Source of the DNA: Nannochloropsis oceanica
Lineage: Eukaryota; Sar; Eustigmatophyceae; Eustigmatales; Monodopsidaceae
NCBI GenBank assembly: GCA_004519485.1
Contig: CP038118.1
Coordinates: forward strand, 372,001 to 436,000
Reading direction: 5' to 3'
DNA length: 64,000 nucleotides
The notes below the pieces were generated by a model. That model had not been told where the DNA came from. It did no database searches and saw nothing but the letters and a program-made list of their open reading frames with translations. Positions 42,122 through 53,864 of the stretch are shown one piece after another. Numbering within the stretch: position 1 is the first letter of the stretch; each line of letters starts with the position of its first letter. Both the position numbers and the translations under genes were made by a program.

Positions 42122-42901
42122 ATGTCCATTCGTCCTTTCCCCCGGGTTTTATCATCCCCAGTATCCATTCTTTGGAGTACAATAAGTATGGAAGAAGGCA
42201 GTGAAGGAGGAGGAGGGGGAGGGGGATTCTCTGTGATAAATCAAGTGATGCTTGTCGGGAACCTAGGCAGTGAGCCAGCAGTCAAGTATCTTGACAGTGG
42301 GAATTGTGTCTTATCGATCTCGCTGGCTGTGAATAAGGAGCTGCCACCTACGGCTGTGAGAGGGGTTGAGGGTGGAGGAACAAATGAGGTGGATTGGATC
42401 AGAGTGGAAGCGTGGGGGAAGATAGCTGAGAACCTAGCAGCAGGGGCGAGGAAAGGATCGAAGGTATGGGTGGTTGGTAAGCTGGTCACCAATAGCTGGG
42501 TGGATAAATACGGACAAAATAGGAGTGATTTAAAGGTACGAGTTAAGAGGGTGGAGGTACTTCAGACGGCCAGAACACAGATGCCAGCGCAGCAGATGGG
42601 AGGGGGAGGTTACTATCAACAGCAGCAGCAGCAGCAGCAGCAGTGGGACGGGCAGCAGGAGGATGAGCCGATGGTGATGGAGGGAAATATACGAGGGGCG
42701 CAACAGCAGCTACTGCCGCAGCAGCAGCTGCTGCAGCAGTATGGTAGGAACCAGGTCCCGGTGGCGGTACCTCCTGTGACTCCCCCTTACAGAAAGAAGT
42801 CGACATATGGCAATGACGGAGGAGGTGGTGGAGGAGAAAGAGAAGGAAGGGAGCAGTATAATGTGGAATCGTACGATGTGGACACTGACATCCCCTTTTA
42901 A
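42122..42901 (+). CDS. Organellar single-stranded DNA-binding protein
   Basis: 259 residues from the ATG at 42122. The first 25 residues are basic and hydrophobic (RPFPRVLSSPVSILW) and suit a mitochondrial presequence; the next ATG, at MEEGSE, would remove it. The OB fold spans about 35-150 with INQVMLVGNLGSEPAVKYL, DWIRVEAWGKIAENLA and KGSKVWVVGKLVTNSW, the bacterial-type SSB signature. A Gln-rich linker follows. The protein ends in DVDTDIPF, the acidic tip with terminal Pro-Phe through which SSBs recruit replication and repair proteins. It should coat single-stranded DNA during organelle DNA replication. Single exon. Confidence 0.9.
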   Translation: MSIRPFPRVLSSPVSILWSTISMEEGSEGGGGGGGFSVINQVMLVGNLGSEPAVKYLDSGNCVLSISLAVNKELPPTAVRGVEGGGTNEVDWIRVEAWGKIAENLAAGARKGSKVWVVGKLVTNSWVDKYGQNRSDLKVRVKRVEVLQTARTQMPAQQMGGGGYYQQQQQQQQQWDGQQEDEPMVMEGNIRGAQQQLLPQQQLLQQYGRNQVPVAVPPVTPPYRKKSTYGNDGGGGGGEREGREQYNVESYDVDTDIPF

Positions 42902-43248
42902 AGCAATAGTTGAGACGGAAATGGTGAGAACGAAAAAGAAAAAGAAGGGGAAGAAGAAAAAGAGGAAGGAGGAAAGAGATATCAACCAGCACCTGTACGT
43001 AGCAACAAAAAAATTGTGACAAGCACCTCTGTTATTTGGGTACATCCCTGTCAATCTTGCAGGAAGTAATAAAAGAAAAGAAATAAGATGAAAAGCACCC
43101 GATTGAAAAAGGCAGTGCGATATCAGGCACATACACTATTTCGGTCTGTGCCATTGGTACCTCATTTATTTTAATTCGTTTCTCGGTGTCAAACATTTAC
43201 TGCTGCGGCACCCTCACTCACACATGCACCATCTTCTCATAATTTTAG
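42902..43248. other. Intergenic
   Basis: 347 bp with the 3' end of the SSB gene and the promoter of the phosphatase gene. Nothing else recognised. Confidence 0.45.
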
Positions 43249-44585
43249 ATGACACGTTGCTCGCTTTCGCATTTGCCACGATCGTCAAGACTCTTGTTGT
43301 GCTGCCTTCTTATCACCCCAATCCACGCCTGGACTCTCCCAGCCACTCCTTCATTGAACAACCCTCGCTCTCTGCGCATGTCGTCCTCTGCGAACGGCGC
43401 GTCTATCACCAAATCCGTCTTATTTGTGTGCCTGGGAAACATATGTCGCAGCCCTTCGGTGAGTGAATAAGTCAGACACGCGGCTCAGCCAAGACCCCCC
43501 GCATCGTTTCCACCTTCATCCTCACCACCCCTCTCACACCGACCGGCGCAGGCTGAGGCCGTATTCAAGAGCATGGTAGCGAAAAAAAGTCTAGGTAAGC
43601 AACCTGAATCCTATCCTTCTTTTCTTATCCCCGTCTTTTTTGTCTCCCACGCGCACCTTTCCACAAAGCCTCCTCATTCCAATTTTGCTGCCGCCAGCCA
43701 CCTTTAACATGTATCCTCTTGTTCAACCACACCAACTCGCTTCCGTCTTTCCTTTCTGTGCGTTCATTCTGCCAGAAATGCCAGTTCCAACACACTCACA
43801 CACAATTGAAAGCCACCAGCTCCCCCATTCACACTCTGATGCTCATTCATTCTCTCACTCACTCTGCGGTTACATGTCCCAAAGCCTCACAATTTCACAT
43901 TGACAGCTGCGGCACGGGCGGAGGCAACCCGGGCTGGTATCAAGAGGGTGGCTGGAGCTATCATGAAGGCGATAGGGCCGACAGCCGCATGAGAGCCGCC
44001 GCCTCCAAACGCGGCATTGACATTACTTCGTTATCCCGCGCTCTGACAGCCGAGGATGTCGACAAATTCGATTTGTTGGTCTGCATGGATGGAGCCAACA
44101 AGAGCGCAGTGATGGAGGCAGCTGACTATTGGGGAAAAACCTCTGTAGCAGCAAGCAAAATCAGGCTCATGACTGAGTACTGCACGATCAACAAGGGAGC
44201 AAGGTAAGGAAGAGGAGGAGGAGAAGGAGGAGGAGAAAGAGAGGGGTGGGGGGCGGGGGAAGGAGGAGAGATGGTAGTCGTAGTAGTAGTGGTGGTATTG
44301 AAATTAAGGAGAGCAATTGTGCTGCTGCTGGCAGGGTGCAGCGGAGAGTGCATGCACACATCCATTTCCGCAAGTGAGTCCCATGCTTCAATTTCGAGGT
44401 CTGTTTCTCGCTCACCAAGGCCGGTTTTCACTCTTTTTCCATTAAAATTTCCTAACTTACACGTATATGCCCTTTCAATCAAAACCAGGATGGTGCCAGA
44501 CCCTTACTACGGCGGTGCAGACGGCTTCGATAAGGTGCTGGACTTACTCGAAGATGCCTGTGAGGGCCTATTGGCAAGCATGTAG
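43249..44585 (+). CDS. Low-molecular-weight protein tyrosine phosphatase with plastid-type leader
   Basis: Four exons: 43249-43458, 43552-43594, 43885-44203, 44489-44585. They total 669 nt, 222 residues. The catalytic loop CLGNICRS (C61, R67) is followed by IDSCGTGG, the [15 protein letters not shown] helix region, [12 protein letters not shown], and the DPYYGG loop whose Asp is the general acid, ending in [15 protein letters not shown]. All catalytic residues are present. The family removes phosphate from tyrosine and related small substrates. Unusually, residues 13-27 form a signal peptide ending HA, followed by WTLPATPS and a Ser/Asn/Arg-rich stretch, a bipartite plastid or secretory leader. 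The exon 3 acceptor (aaag at 43881-43884) is inferred from phase and alignment. Confidence 0.88.
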
Positions 44586-44814
44586 AGAGAGAGAAGAGGA
44601 CACAAGCAAACCTGCTTAGAGGTTTGAAAGGATGGAATCACAGATGTTGTTATAGACTTTTTTTTTGCCGCCGATGCCATTATTTTCTTGCCTAGACGAC
44701 GCCGCCATTATTTTCTTGTGTGCACACCGGAAGGCGAAAAGTCTACTATTTACGCTTCCTTCATTTCGTCGCTTGCTAACTGAACCATTCGCTTTCAGCC
44801 TCAAACCATCTCAA

Positions 44815-45435
44815 TCAGAACAAGAAGTGGCCTGCCTTGATCATTTCCGAGGCGTACTTGGTCTCCTCGCTGCTGCGGATGGCCTTGCGTTCACTCGCCG
44901 CAACGAACGCAGGGGTCTCCCAATCAATTTGCTGCTGGGCCGTCAAGGGCACTGTCTGCTTCTGCGACGGGGCACGAACGCTGGCTTTGCACTTGCGCAG
45001 GTTGCTGAAATATTCCTGCCAGGACCGGCTCTCACACGAGGGACCCGCGTCAAACCTGCGGCTGGCTATCATGGTTTCTGCCTCTGTACATGCACCTTGA
45101 ACGGCAGTGAGAAAGGCGGTAAGAGTGATGGTGGCCTCTTGAGAAGGCGGCCTCAGCCATCTTTCGAAGAGACGCTGGTCGGCAGGTGGGACAGAGCCGT
45201 GGTAAACGTCCTCCATCGTTGCGAAAACACACTTCAAGGGCAAGGCTTCTGCGGTTGCGACACAGCCGATTTTCGACCTCTTCTTCCTGTTGTGTTCTTG
45301 ATTGTTCTCGTAGAGCTGTCTGCCATAGGCCTCTTTCCAGTCTGTGTCAGTGAAAATATGCAAATGCTGGACTGCGTCTGTGGAGACTGCAAGCGGGTCC
45401 TGGGGACCAAGGGCCGTAAGCCCGAAAAAGGCCAT
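44815..45435 (-). CDS. Unrecognised 206-residue protein
   Basis: Single open frame with an ATG start at 45435. It begins MAFFGLTALGPQDPL, has basic and acidic helical segments, a Trp-rich spacing (TDWKEAYG, FERWLRP, SWQEYF) and no signal peptide, membrane helix or known motif. The composition looks like a real cytosolic protein rather than chance: charged, with few low-complexity runs. The conserved-looking N-terminus suggests a family exists, but it was not recognised and no function is proposed. Confidence 0.55.
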   Translation of the reverse strand: MAFFGLTALGPQDPLAVSTDAVQHLHIFTDTDWKEAYGRQLYENNQEHNRKKRSKIGCVATAEALPLKCVFATMEDVYHGSVPPADQRLFERWLRPPSQEATITLTAFLTAVQGACTEAETMIASRRFDAGPSCESRSWQEYFSNLRKCKASVRAPSQKQTVPLTAQQQIDWETPAFVAASERKAIRSSEETKYASEMIKAGHFLF

Positions 45436-45931
45436 GGGGTATTTTACCTGATGATAATGGTGTGCTACACGTTACATCCAACATTTTGGGGGAAAGAGGT
45501 GGGAATGTTCAGTGAGGCAGGCATGAAATCTCTGGTAACAGCGCCCGCAAAATAAACAGGGCAACGGCAAAATATCAGTTACTATTCTCTTCTTGCTTCC
45601 AACAGACCCAGTGTAGGTCAAGCAAATTCCGAAAATTTGTTGAATGTAGAGACTTATATCCAAGTTACAGAAATTTTGATGTAGATGATCAAGTATTGGC
45701 TCTCGTAAGACGGACGAAAACTGGTGGAAGTCCGTGCATAACCTCCTGCCTCTTGTACCTGCGAAGAGGAAAACCAAGGAAGACGTCGCAGCAATTTCCG
45801 TACCCTATTTTTCACATTCTCATTCGCCCTTCATATTGATTTCTTTTGTTGCTATCTAATTCCAAGCTAGAAACTCAGAAACAACACTGCTTCACTGCCT
45901 TGCACGCCAAAATTCATCCTCCCCATGTTCC
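45436..45931. other. Intergenic
   Basis: 496 bp between the start of the unknown gene and the stop of the five-exon plastid gene, both on the minus strand. No feature recognised. Confidence 0.45.
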
Positions 45932-47222
45932 TTAGTTCGTCGAAAAGTCAGGCGTCGGCCCGTCATTCCTACTTCCTGCCGGAATAAAGTCAACCGTACC
46001 ATCTGCCGGTGGAGACTCCTTCGACACCCAGTAGTTTCCTTCCACTTTGCCCTCCTTCTCTAGCTGCTTGTAGACTTTGTTGTCAATGGCGATGAATTTC
46101 CCGTCAGGCTTGACCACGAGCTTTTGGTTCTTGACCGCGAAGTAGTCCTTGAAGTTATTGAGGTTGTATTTTATCAACTTTTGCTTCTTGCTAGACTCCT
46201 TTAATTGAGCAGTAGGAAGGGAGGGAGGAAGGGAACGTGTGATTATACTAATCCATGCAACCTTGTCGTCTCTCAGTCTCACACTTGTCATTCAAGCCCC
46301 CCCCCCGAATTCGTGTAGATTAAAAACCTGCATACGTCTAGCCACAACATTTATATGCAGCAGACGATCGTTGATTTTCAATCACTACTCTCGGCTCTGT
46401 ACATACATAGTTCTTTGCCGACCGCTCCTGGAGCTTCTTCACGAGCTCGCCCTCCCCTTCCCCCATGGCTGCGCACCCTTCGCCCAGCCCGCCTTCGCAA
46501 CGAGGCAAATTGACCACTGCGGCTTGCACTGGTAGATTATATTATATGCAAAAGATACAAAGAATGTTAGCTCCTCATATTGAGATTTAGCTGATGCCTA
46601 AGAAAAGAAGTGAGTCATGCGGCGTGGAGAACGAGAAGCCTGGAAGAGGGGATGCTGGAGGCGGCACATTACTCAAACACGCGTACAAACGATAATCCTA
46701 CTACCACCCCTATACAACGTACCAGGTGCTAATAATCCGCTGCTGCTGCCCCCCATGTCCACTGCAAAGCTACCGCCAAAGACAGCACTCGCCATCATGC
46801 CGCCCTTGAGTACCAGGGATGTGAATGCATGGAAAGGTCTGGGAGGAAAGGACATGGTGGAGCGAGAAATATAACCTTAAATTAAGGCTCACCAATTGTA
46901 TATATCATGCTGGGAAAGCGGCCTACTGACATTTTCTCCGCATCCTTTCGCGCCGTTATCACCATGCTCATGCTGCTCCAAGTTCTGTGGCTTGGAGCGA
47001 ACCGCGTCATGCGCTGGGAAATCCTCCCAACCGGGCATGTAATGGGTGTGGGGACGTACCCTGTCGAGTGTGTGGTGTGAGAAGGTGGATATAGAATACG
47101 GCGTCGTGCCATCGCTGTCTGATGTCCAACCCCGACGCCTTGCTAAGCATAGTGCAACTCTAATATAGCAACGTACCTTGAGCAACACCAGCAATGAACA
47201 GGAAGGCCAAAGACGTCTTCAT
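45932..47222 (-). CDS. Plastid-targeted protein of unknown function, five exons
   Basis: Exons 47222-47177, 47060-46927, 46804-46723, 46528-46407 and 46198-45932 join in consistent phases to 651 nt, 216 residues. MKTSLAFLFIAGVAQG is a signal peptide; YVPTP and a Ser/Arg-rich stretch follow as a transit peptide. A small Gly/Ala/Met-rich hydrophobic patch comes next (GGMMASAVFGGSFAV). The mature part has PRCEGGLGEGC with two cysteines, ELVKKLQERSAKNY and a basic C-terminus around KYNLNNFKDYFAVKNQKLVVKP. This looks like a small membrane-associated or soluble plastid protein, perhaps a photosystem accessory, but no family was recognised. The exon 2 acceptor is the least certain join. Confidence 0.65.
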
Positions 47223-47441
47223 TGTTCGGCCTGTCTTGTACTGCGGTGGGATTGAGGAGCAAAAAGTGATGATGAAAGTTGGATGCAGGTAGGAGGAGGC
47301 GCAAAGAAGCTTCGTTATAAACTCCCGAGATGCATAATATATTGGGGAGCCCCCGTACCATTCTTACGCTTCCAAGCGCACCCATCCACATCAGCGACAC
47401 GCATAAGCACCAACATACCATCGGCATCGATTAGTACTTAA

Positions 47442-50190
47442 ATGGCGGCTCGGCGGACGACTCGACGCAACACAAATAGCCTTTCGCCGCCTCCCGACGA
47501 GGAGAAAGGAGATGTTGACGGGAGCAGCAGCCGGCGCAGCAGTGGAGCCAGCAGCAGTGGAGCCAGCAGCAGCGCCAGCATGGCTTCTCCGCCCTATTAC
47601 GACAGCGTCGCTCCCAGCCAAGAGTCGGAGGACTTCTTGAGTGAGCAGTTTCATCGCCAAGTGAGTCTGCAACAGCTGCAACAGGAGAATCAGATTTCTT
47701 CGTCCTCGTCCTCTTCTTCCACGGCCCCGCCTCCGCCATTGTTGACAACAGTAGTGCCCCCTCCACCGCCTTCCTTCCACCCTCCCGGCATGCACAAACG
47801 GGAGCTGTCTTCGCCTAGTATAAGTCGCCTGTGCTCCGTTAATTCAGTCGAGATGCAGCTGGAAGGCGAAGGCCAACCAGGAAGCATGCTCAACTGCGCT
47901 TTTTCCACTACTCTTCCCTCAACCAAAAAAAGTAACGGGAACGACACCCCCATGGGTATTCGGGCCCTCAAACAGAGCATACCTCCGCAATCTCCGGGGG
48001 AATCAGCCTTGTATTCTTTTGGAGGAGCGGCTTTTCCTCCCCCACCGCCGTCGCAGGAGGTGATGAGTGCCGCCATGTCGACTCGCATGCTCGTCATTTA
48101 TCCTCCTGTCTGCCTCCAACATGAGACGCTAAATCATCAAGAGAGTGTGGATCGATTAGTATGCTTGGTGGACCCGCATAAAGGGGTTTTGAGACGGAAG
48201 CGGTTTGCGAACCTGGAATGGGCAGATGGAACGAATTTCGCTCCTGCTACCACCTCGGACTTGCTTCGTGTACATGAGTATGATTACATCCGGCATTTGC
48301 AAAACATTTGCAACTCGTTGCCGCCCACCCCTTGCTGCCAGGAAAAGCAGGGAGGAGAAGGAGTGGAAGGAGATTCTTCTTCTCTCCTCGCCACCTTGCC
48401 CGCCCTCTTCCAGCCCCGGCATTCCCCCGCCCAACCTCCGGCGGAGCTGCTGCGGCCCTCTTCCTTGGCTTCCCCGAACTCCCTTTCTCCCTCTTCCTCT
48501 GAGGCACCCTCCCCTGCAGATGGTGAGAAAAATTCTACCAGAGAGGGTTCTGCCTACAACGCCAGCAGCAATATGAAAGGTAGCTGTAGCGGCAACGGCA
48601 GCAGCAGCAGCAGCAACAGCAGCAGGCGGGCGCCTCTAAGCGTGCGGCACCACACGTCTATCCGTGACTTTCCCGTGCATTTGTTGAAAGCGCTGGCGGA
48701 GGTCAGAGAGGAGGATGAGGAGGAAGGCGGGGGCGAGGAAGGAGGGCACCCTCCTACCCAGGAGCAGCAGCAGTACGGGCGAAGGCAAGGCCCGGAGGAC
48801 CGCAGCGGTGAAGCTTTTGACAAGAAGGAGCGGGCGGGAAGTCTTCCTCAAGACGAGGATGGCAAGGGCATTGTCTCTCAGTTCTTAGACTCTGACACGC
48901 GTGTTTGTCGCGAATCCTTTCAAGTGGCGTGCGTTGCTGCCGGGGCCGTCATTCAAGCCGTCGATCAAGCAGCCGCTGGTCGCAAACGTATTTTTGTTGC
49001 TACCCGTCCTCCGGGCCACCACGCCGGTCCTCGAGGCGCTGTGCCTAGCCACTGCTTTTGGAAGTCCCCCTCCTCCTGCTCCTCGGGATTTTGTTTGATC
49101 AATAACGTGGCGGTCGGCGCGGCATATGCTAGGCAAACCTATGGCCGTCCCCCCTCCGGGCCCTTCGCTCGAGTCGCCATCATCGATTTTGACATTCACC
49201 ACGGAAATGGAACGGAAGCCTGTGTAAGAGCACTGAAACCCTCGCGACTAGCTCTCCCCCTCCCTGCCTCCTGGGCACCCCAGACCTACGAACTGTTCAA
49301 GCCCTGGCTGTCCGAGGCAGAGGATGCCGACAACGTCTTCTTCGGGAGCATCAACCTGGTGGACGGCCCGCATTTCTACCCTTGTTCGGGGCGAGAAGTC
49401 GAGAATGACGAGGTCTCATACCCGAACATAATCAACGTGGAGCTCTCCCCCGTCAGGCCGCCAACAGCAACAGCAGGGTCGACCAAGGCGAAAGGGCTAG
49501 GCCCCAAAAAAGTGAGGGAGTTCTGCAGAAAGGCGAGTGAAGAGTTCAGGGACAAGGTGGAAAGGTTGTTGCTGCCGAAGCTCAAGGCTTTCAGCGCCGA
49601 TTTGTTATTCATCTCCGCAGGGTACGTTTAAGGGAAAGCGAGGGGGGGGGGAAGGGAAGGAGGAAGGGAACACGGCGGAAGCTTATTATCCGCTTGATTC
49701 ACGCGCGCCACCCACCTCTATTTCCATTAAGTCAATCTCCCCGCCCTTTCTTACCTCCTTCTTCCGCCCTAGATTTGATGGCCACGTGGATGACTTTTAT
49801 CACTACTTGACTGACGAGGACTATGCGTGGCTCACGCGCGAGTTGGTGGGCGTCATGGAGCTGACCTCTGGGAAAATCATCAGTGTGCTTGAAGGGGGTT
49901 ACCATACCCGTGCGGAGAGAGAAGGAGGGGGAGGGCTTGGGGGAGGGAAACGTTTGCCGGGTCGCCCAGTGGGCTCTAGGGGGATAGGAAAGCAGGGGGC
50001 CGTGGGTAATGCGCAAGTTTCTGAGCAGGATGATGAAGGAGGAGCAGGTGGAAGTGGGGAAAAAATTGGAGCAAGAGCAGGAGGAGGGGCTTACATTAAT
50101 TTGGAGATTGATGGGGGATTGGCGAAGGGGGTCATGGCGCATGTGATTGCTTTGATGGACGATGAGAGTATGTTGAAGACGAAGATGTAG
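47442..50190 (+). CDS. Class II histone deacetylase
   Basis: Two exons, 47442-49621 and 49773-50190, giving 865 residues. A long Ser/Pro/Gln-rich N-terminus (about 1-210) precedes the deacetylase domain. Motifs visible: RPPGHHAG (522-529) with the active-site His pair, GFCLINNVAVGAAYA, DFDIHHGNGTE with metal ligands, ISAGFDGHVDD across the exon junction (about 725-735) and LEGGY near the end. The order and spacing are those of Hda1-type zinc deacetylases. A disordered insert of about 180 residues splits the domain between HLQNICN and VHLLKALAEV. The enzyme removes acetyl groups from histone or other lysines. The 49622-49772 intron is G-rich. Confidence 0.93.
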
Positions 50191-50965
50191 GATGGGTGAG
50201 GATAGGGTTCGTATAGTTGTGTAGTCATACAGGTGCGTAAGTACAGGTACATGTAGAAGTGAAAGAGAGAGAGTGATGGAGAGATTGTCTGAAATAGAGA
50301 GGCAGAGAGGAAAGAAGAGAGAAACAGGGACAGAGAGGCAGAGACAGAAGCAGGGGTAAGGAGAGGAGAGGGTAGCGAGTTCAAGGGGTTCAAGTAATTT
50401 GAGCAGCCCTAGAACAAAGGATCACACTGGAAAGCTTATCAGCTTATTTGATATCGCACTTCATTCGTTTCATGGTCGATGGGCCAGGGCTCGATCGCTG
50501 CTTGGTTTGCAACAGCTATGGCATTTTTGAGGCCATGGGCCGAGAGGCAGGAGGTCCATGGCCAATTACCTAGTCAATCCAATGCTTGCTGATCAAGTTA
50601 GATGATAAATCACTCTTACCACGACTATGCTGTGGAGGATTATCGTTTCTCGGTCTTACATGATCCTTCAGTGCTTTGAAAAGGCACCCTTTTTTGCGGA
50701 AAGTTGGGTTGGCTGAGTGGCTGAAGGTTGGCGAGGAAGGCTTTGATGATCAGGAGGATTGTGTGCTGTTTTGGAAGCTTCCAAGGAAGCATACCGTGGG
50801 GAATCTGTGACGCATCTGGACGCCCAGTCAAATTCTGTAGTGCAACAAAAAAAGTGAGAGAGTTGCCGGCGACGGATATGCGGAATGGTTGCCTACCCAC
50901 GCAAGCGTAACTCTTCATCGTTCCTCCCCTCCCCCCCGTTAGCTATACAACGGACAGGACGCATC
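50191..50965. other. Intergenic
   Basis: 775 bp between the deacetylase and the WKF protein. A/G-rich gagaga runs lie at 50255-50360. No gene recognised. Confidence 0.45.
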
Positions 50966-52149
50966 ATGCCAACGGACGAGGAGGAGCCTGCGGCCGAGAC
51001 CGCAGCAAATGCTCGCCCGGTGGGTAAGCGGAAGAGGAAACAGAAGCGGAAGCTGGCCGCTGCCCGTCCTTCCAAGCCAAGCCCCCAAAAGAAAGCCAAA
51101 CCAAGCGCGTCCGCCGAGGCAGAGGTGCGTCCATTTGCCCAGGTGGGGGAGATTAATGCTTGCCATGTGCACCGTTTCCAGGGAAGATGGGGGCGTGCCT
51201 GTTTGCTACAGTTTTGGAAAGCGGGAAGACAGCCATCACGCTACCTCGCTCCTCCAAACGACCCCTCGTCTGCCTACTGCTCTGTCTCAACCTCTCTTCT
51301 CCTTCATACACATAATAGAAGCAACTACACCAGAGAGGAGCGCAAGCAGCCAAGGAATATCTCGAACTGTGGTCTCTACGGGTAAGCCTGCCTCCACATG
51401 TTCTGTCTTCGAAGGCATGCAGGATGAGCGAGTCCTTGACCTGGTTGCCGAGCAGGCCTGAAGGTCACGGCAACGGGGGTAATGACTGTCAGTGAGATGG
51501 GAAAACACTTGTCAATGACAAAGGTGTGATACACTCCGCCTTCATGTAGAGTTTCTATCTGTTGCAGCTTCATCACGATTTGTAAGATATCTTCTTTTGT
51601 AATTTTACCAATAGGAGCGAGGCGGCGGATGGAAGTTTCATACCAAGCGGCAAGTGTGGATTTTGAAACATATGTACACCAAAAGCACCATTGACAAGAA
51701 GTTCTTCAACAATCTGGTGCTGCCCTATGTGAGCACTCTACGAGGCGGGGCTAAGGAGGTAAGGATGGGGAAATGGGTGTTGAAAGCGGGAAGACGAGTC
51801 GTTGCCCCTTTTTTAGTATGTCGTTACCACCTTACCCCCCCTTCCCTCACTCTTTTCTCCCTTTCTTACCTTCCCTTCCATGCAGCGTGTTTTGGCGGAG
51901 GCAGAGGGCTACCTACTTGAAGGACGAAAGAGGAGACCAGGTGAAAGCGACGACGAAAATGACGAGGCCAGGGAGGAGAAGAACCTAACACAGAAGCCCC
52001 AGGAGGGAGACGATGAGGTGACAAAGCAAGCGAGGAGGAAACGGGCAAGGAAAATTGTGGCGGTCTTGTCAAGAGGTGGCAAAGGTATGAAACATGATGG
52101 AGATAACGACTTACAAAGAGAGAACAGAAAAAGAGACCAAACGAAGTAG
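50966..52149 (+). CDS. WKF-domain protein (C7orf50-like, formerly DUF2373)
   Basis: Three exons, 50966-51124, 51615-51758 and 51886-52149, joined in phase 0: 188 residues. The N-terminus is acidic then strongly basic (KRKRKQKRKL), a nuclear or nucleolar signal. Exon 2 begins with the domain signature WKFHTKRQVWILKHMY (about 58-73), followed by IDKKFFNNLVLPYVSTLRGGAKERVLAEAE, the helical remainder of the domain. The C-terminal third is charged with KQARRKRARKIV. Members are nucleolar proteins of unclear role, possibly in rRNA maturation. The first intron is long (490 bp) and could hide a small exon. Confidence 0.75.
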
Positions 52150-52362
52150 GCAAGTAAGGGTAATAACTACAAGATCTTATTATGCATGAAAGAGCATGTT
52201 TTTCAAATGTAAATTTGCTGCTGGAGATGACAAACACTGAAAAGCTGATATAAGTATTTGCTATTTCCTCTCCTTAGCTTCCATCCCGCTACGCATCACC
52301 ATTAAGTCCTCTTTTGTGTACGTTCCTCATTCAGCCTCCACATCACCTCTCTCCTCGTCCCC

Positions 52363-53864
52363 TCAGTCCCCCATATTGTCTTCTTCCTGTTGTCCGTGAT
52401 GTTCCTCGTCCGCTTTCGTCTCCACTAAGCGAGTCAAGTCGATACAATGTCGGGAAGTATACTCCACATCATGCCAGATCACCCACAACCCGCCCTTTCC
52501 CTCATTTTCCTCTGGTCGTAACACCACAACATCCACCCCCACCTCCTGTGGGCTCCAAATTCCAGGCACCATGTTAATCTGCCCTTTGCCCCGATAAACT
52601 GACTGAATCCGGCCCGCCTCCTGCGACAAGATACGAGGCCTGGGCTGCATGTGGCTGTCAAGCGTGTAGACAGGCCGCATGTCTGCTCCGAGAGCTCGAG
52701 CCTTGTCGAGTGGCCCGGTCGACACGTCCACGCGGAATGACCACTCGTTCGCGGGCACGTTGGCGTCACCCACGATCTTTATGCCCTCCATAATGACGGG
52801 TAGTGGTACTGCCACTGGTGCTACTGCTATCCCTGCTGTAGTGCTGACGTCGTCTGTTGTAGTCGCAGTCGCCTTGTTTGTGGTCGTGAAACGCACTTGG
52901 ATGATCTCCTGCCCGTGGCTCCCATACGTCCCCACCCAAAATCCACGCAGGCCCTCCAGCTCTTGGCAGTAGGCACTTTCACAGAGCATCAGTGACGGTG
53001 GCTCTGAAAGCAATGCGTGAAAACATTGTTGAATAATAATTGTCTGGCCGTCCACCATCTCATCCGGGTGAAGGGTCATGTCGAAACAAGGACTTTGCCC
53101 ATCTTCGTTAGAGTTCTGACTGCCTGCCGCATCGTCCTCGTCTTCGTGGCCTCTAACCGCAATGTGGGCGCACCATTCTATCTCGATTTTCTGGTCGACT
53201 GTGCGCCCTTTCATGCACAAGCCGTGTGCTGTCTCTCGCTGTTCACATAGCCGAAAGAAAGAAGTACCATTTGTAATACTCGTTCCTGTGGGCGTGAGAA
53301 CTTCCAGAGACAGCCCAAGCCCCGGCGTGGGACGGAAGTTGCTGCTTATCTCTACACCAACATTCACCTCGAGGGTGGGCCGCAGACGCATGAGCTGTCC
53401 TTTGTAATCCGTTCCGAAATCTCGGGGCACGCGCCGGAAGTATCCAAGGCACGGCACTCCTAGCAAGTACTTCGTGACGTGATACAGCCCTTTCCAACCG
53501 CCCGGTGGCGCCAAGGCGGTTCGCAAGGTATGGGCAGCGGCAAGGTTCTGCTGGGGCGTAAGGGGGATGGGTTGGGAGACCAGACGCTGCCTAAGCACGT
53601 GCGGGCGAAAAAGGGCCTCGTCATTCGCCTGGACAAGATGGTGGAAGGCAGAGCTAATTCGGCACATGCGCGCCGTGTCTTTGGCGCCAAGAAATTGCAG
53701 CATAAAGACCACTAGGTCAGTGGAGAGGATGGCTACGGGACAGGGGTGCGGAAGGGTTTGATGTGAAGGCGGTGGAGGGAGCGTACGCGTGGAAAGAGAA
53801 AAAAGGAAAGCCCTACGTGTGTAGACATACGAGACTCACCTACGGAAGGCGGCAACGAGGGCAT
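52363..53864 (-). CDS. F-box protein with FBXO31-like C-terminal domain
   Basis: Two exons, 53864-53840 and 53732-52363, total 1395 nt, 464 residues. Exon 1 codes only eight residues, MPSLPPSV; its donor is a strong GTGAGT. The F-box follows directly (AILSTDLVVFMLQFLGAKDTARMCRISSAFHHLV, about 9-43) and should bind SKP1 in an SCF ubiquitin ligase. The C-terminal part (about 260-440) has GFWVGTYGSHGQEIIQVRF, GDANVPANEWSF and YRGKGQINMVPG, a pattern shared by FBXO31 and the EXECUTER-type domain, likely for substrate binding. The substrate is unknown. A split N-terminal exon explains why the long frame lacks an ATG. Confidence 0.83.
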
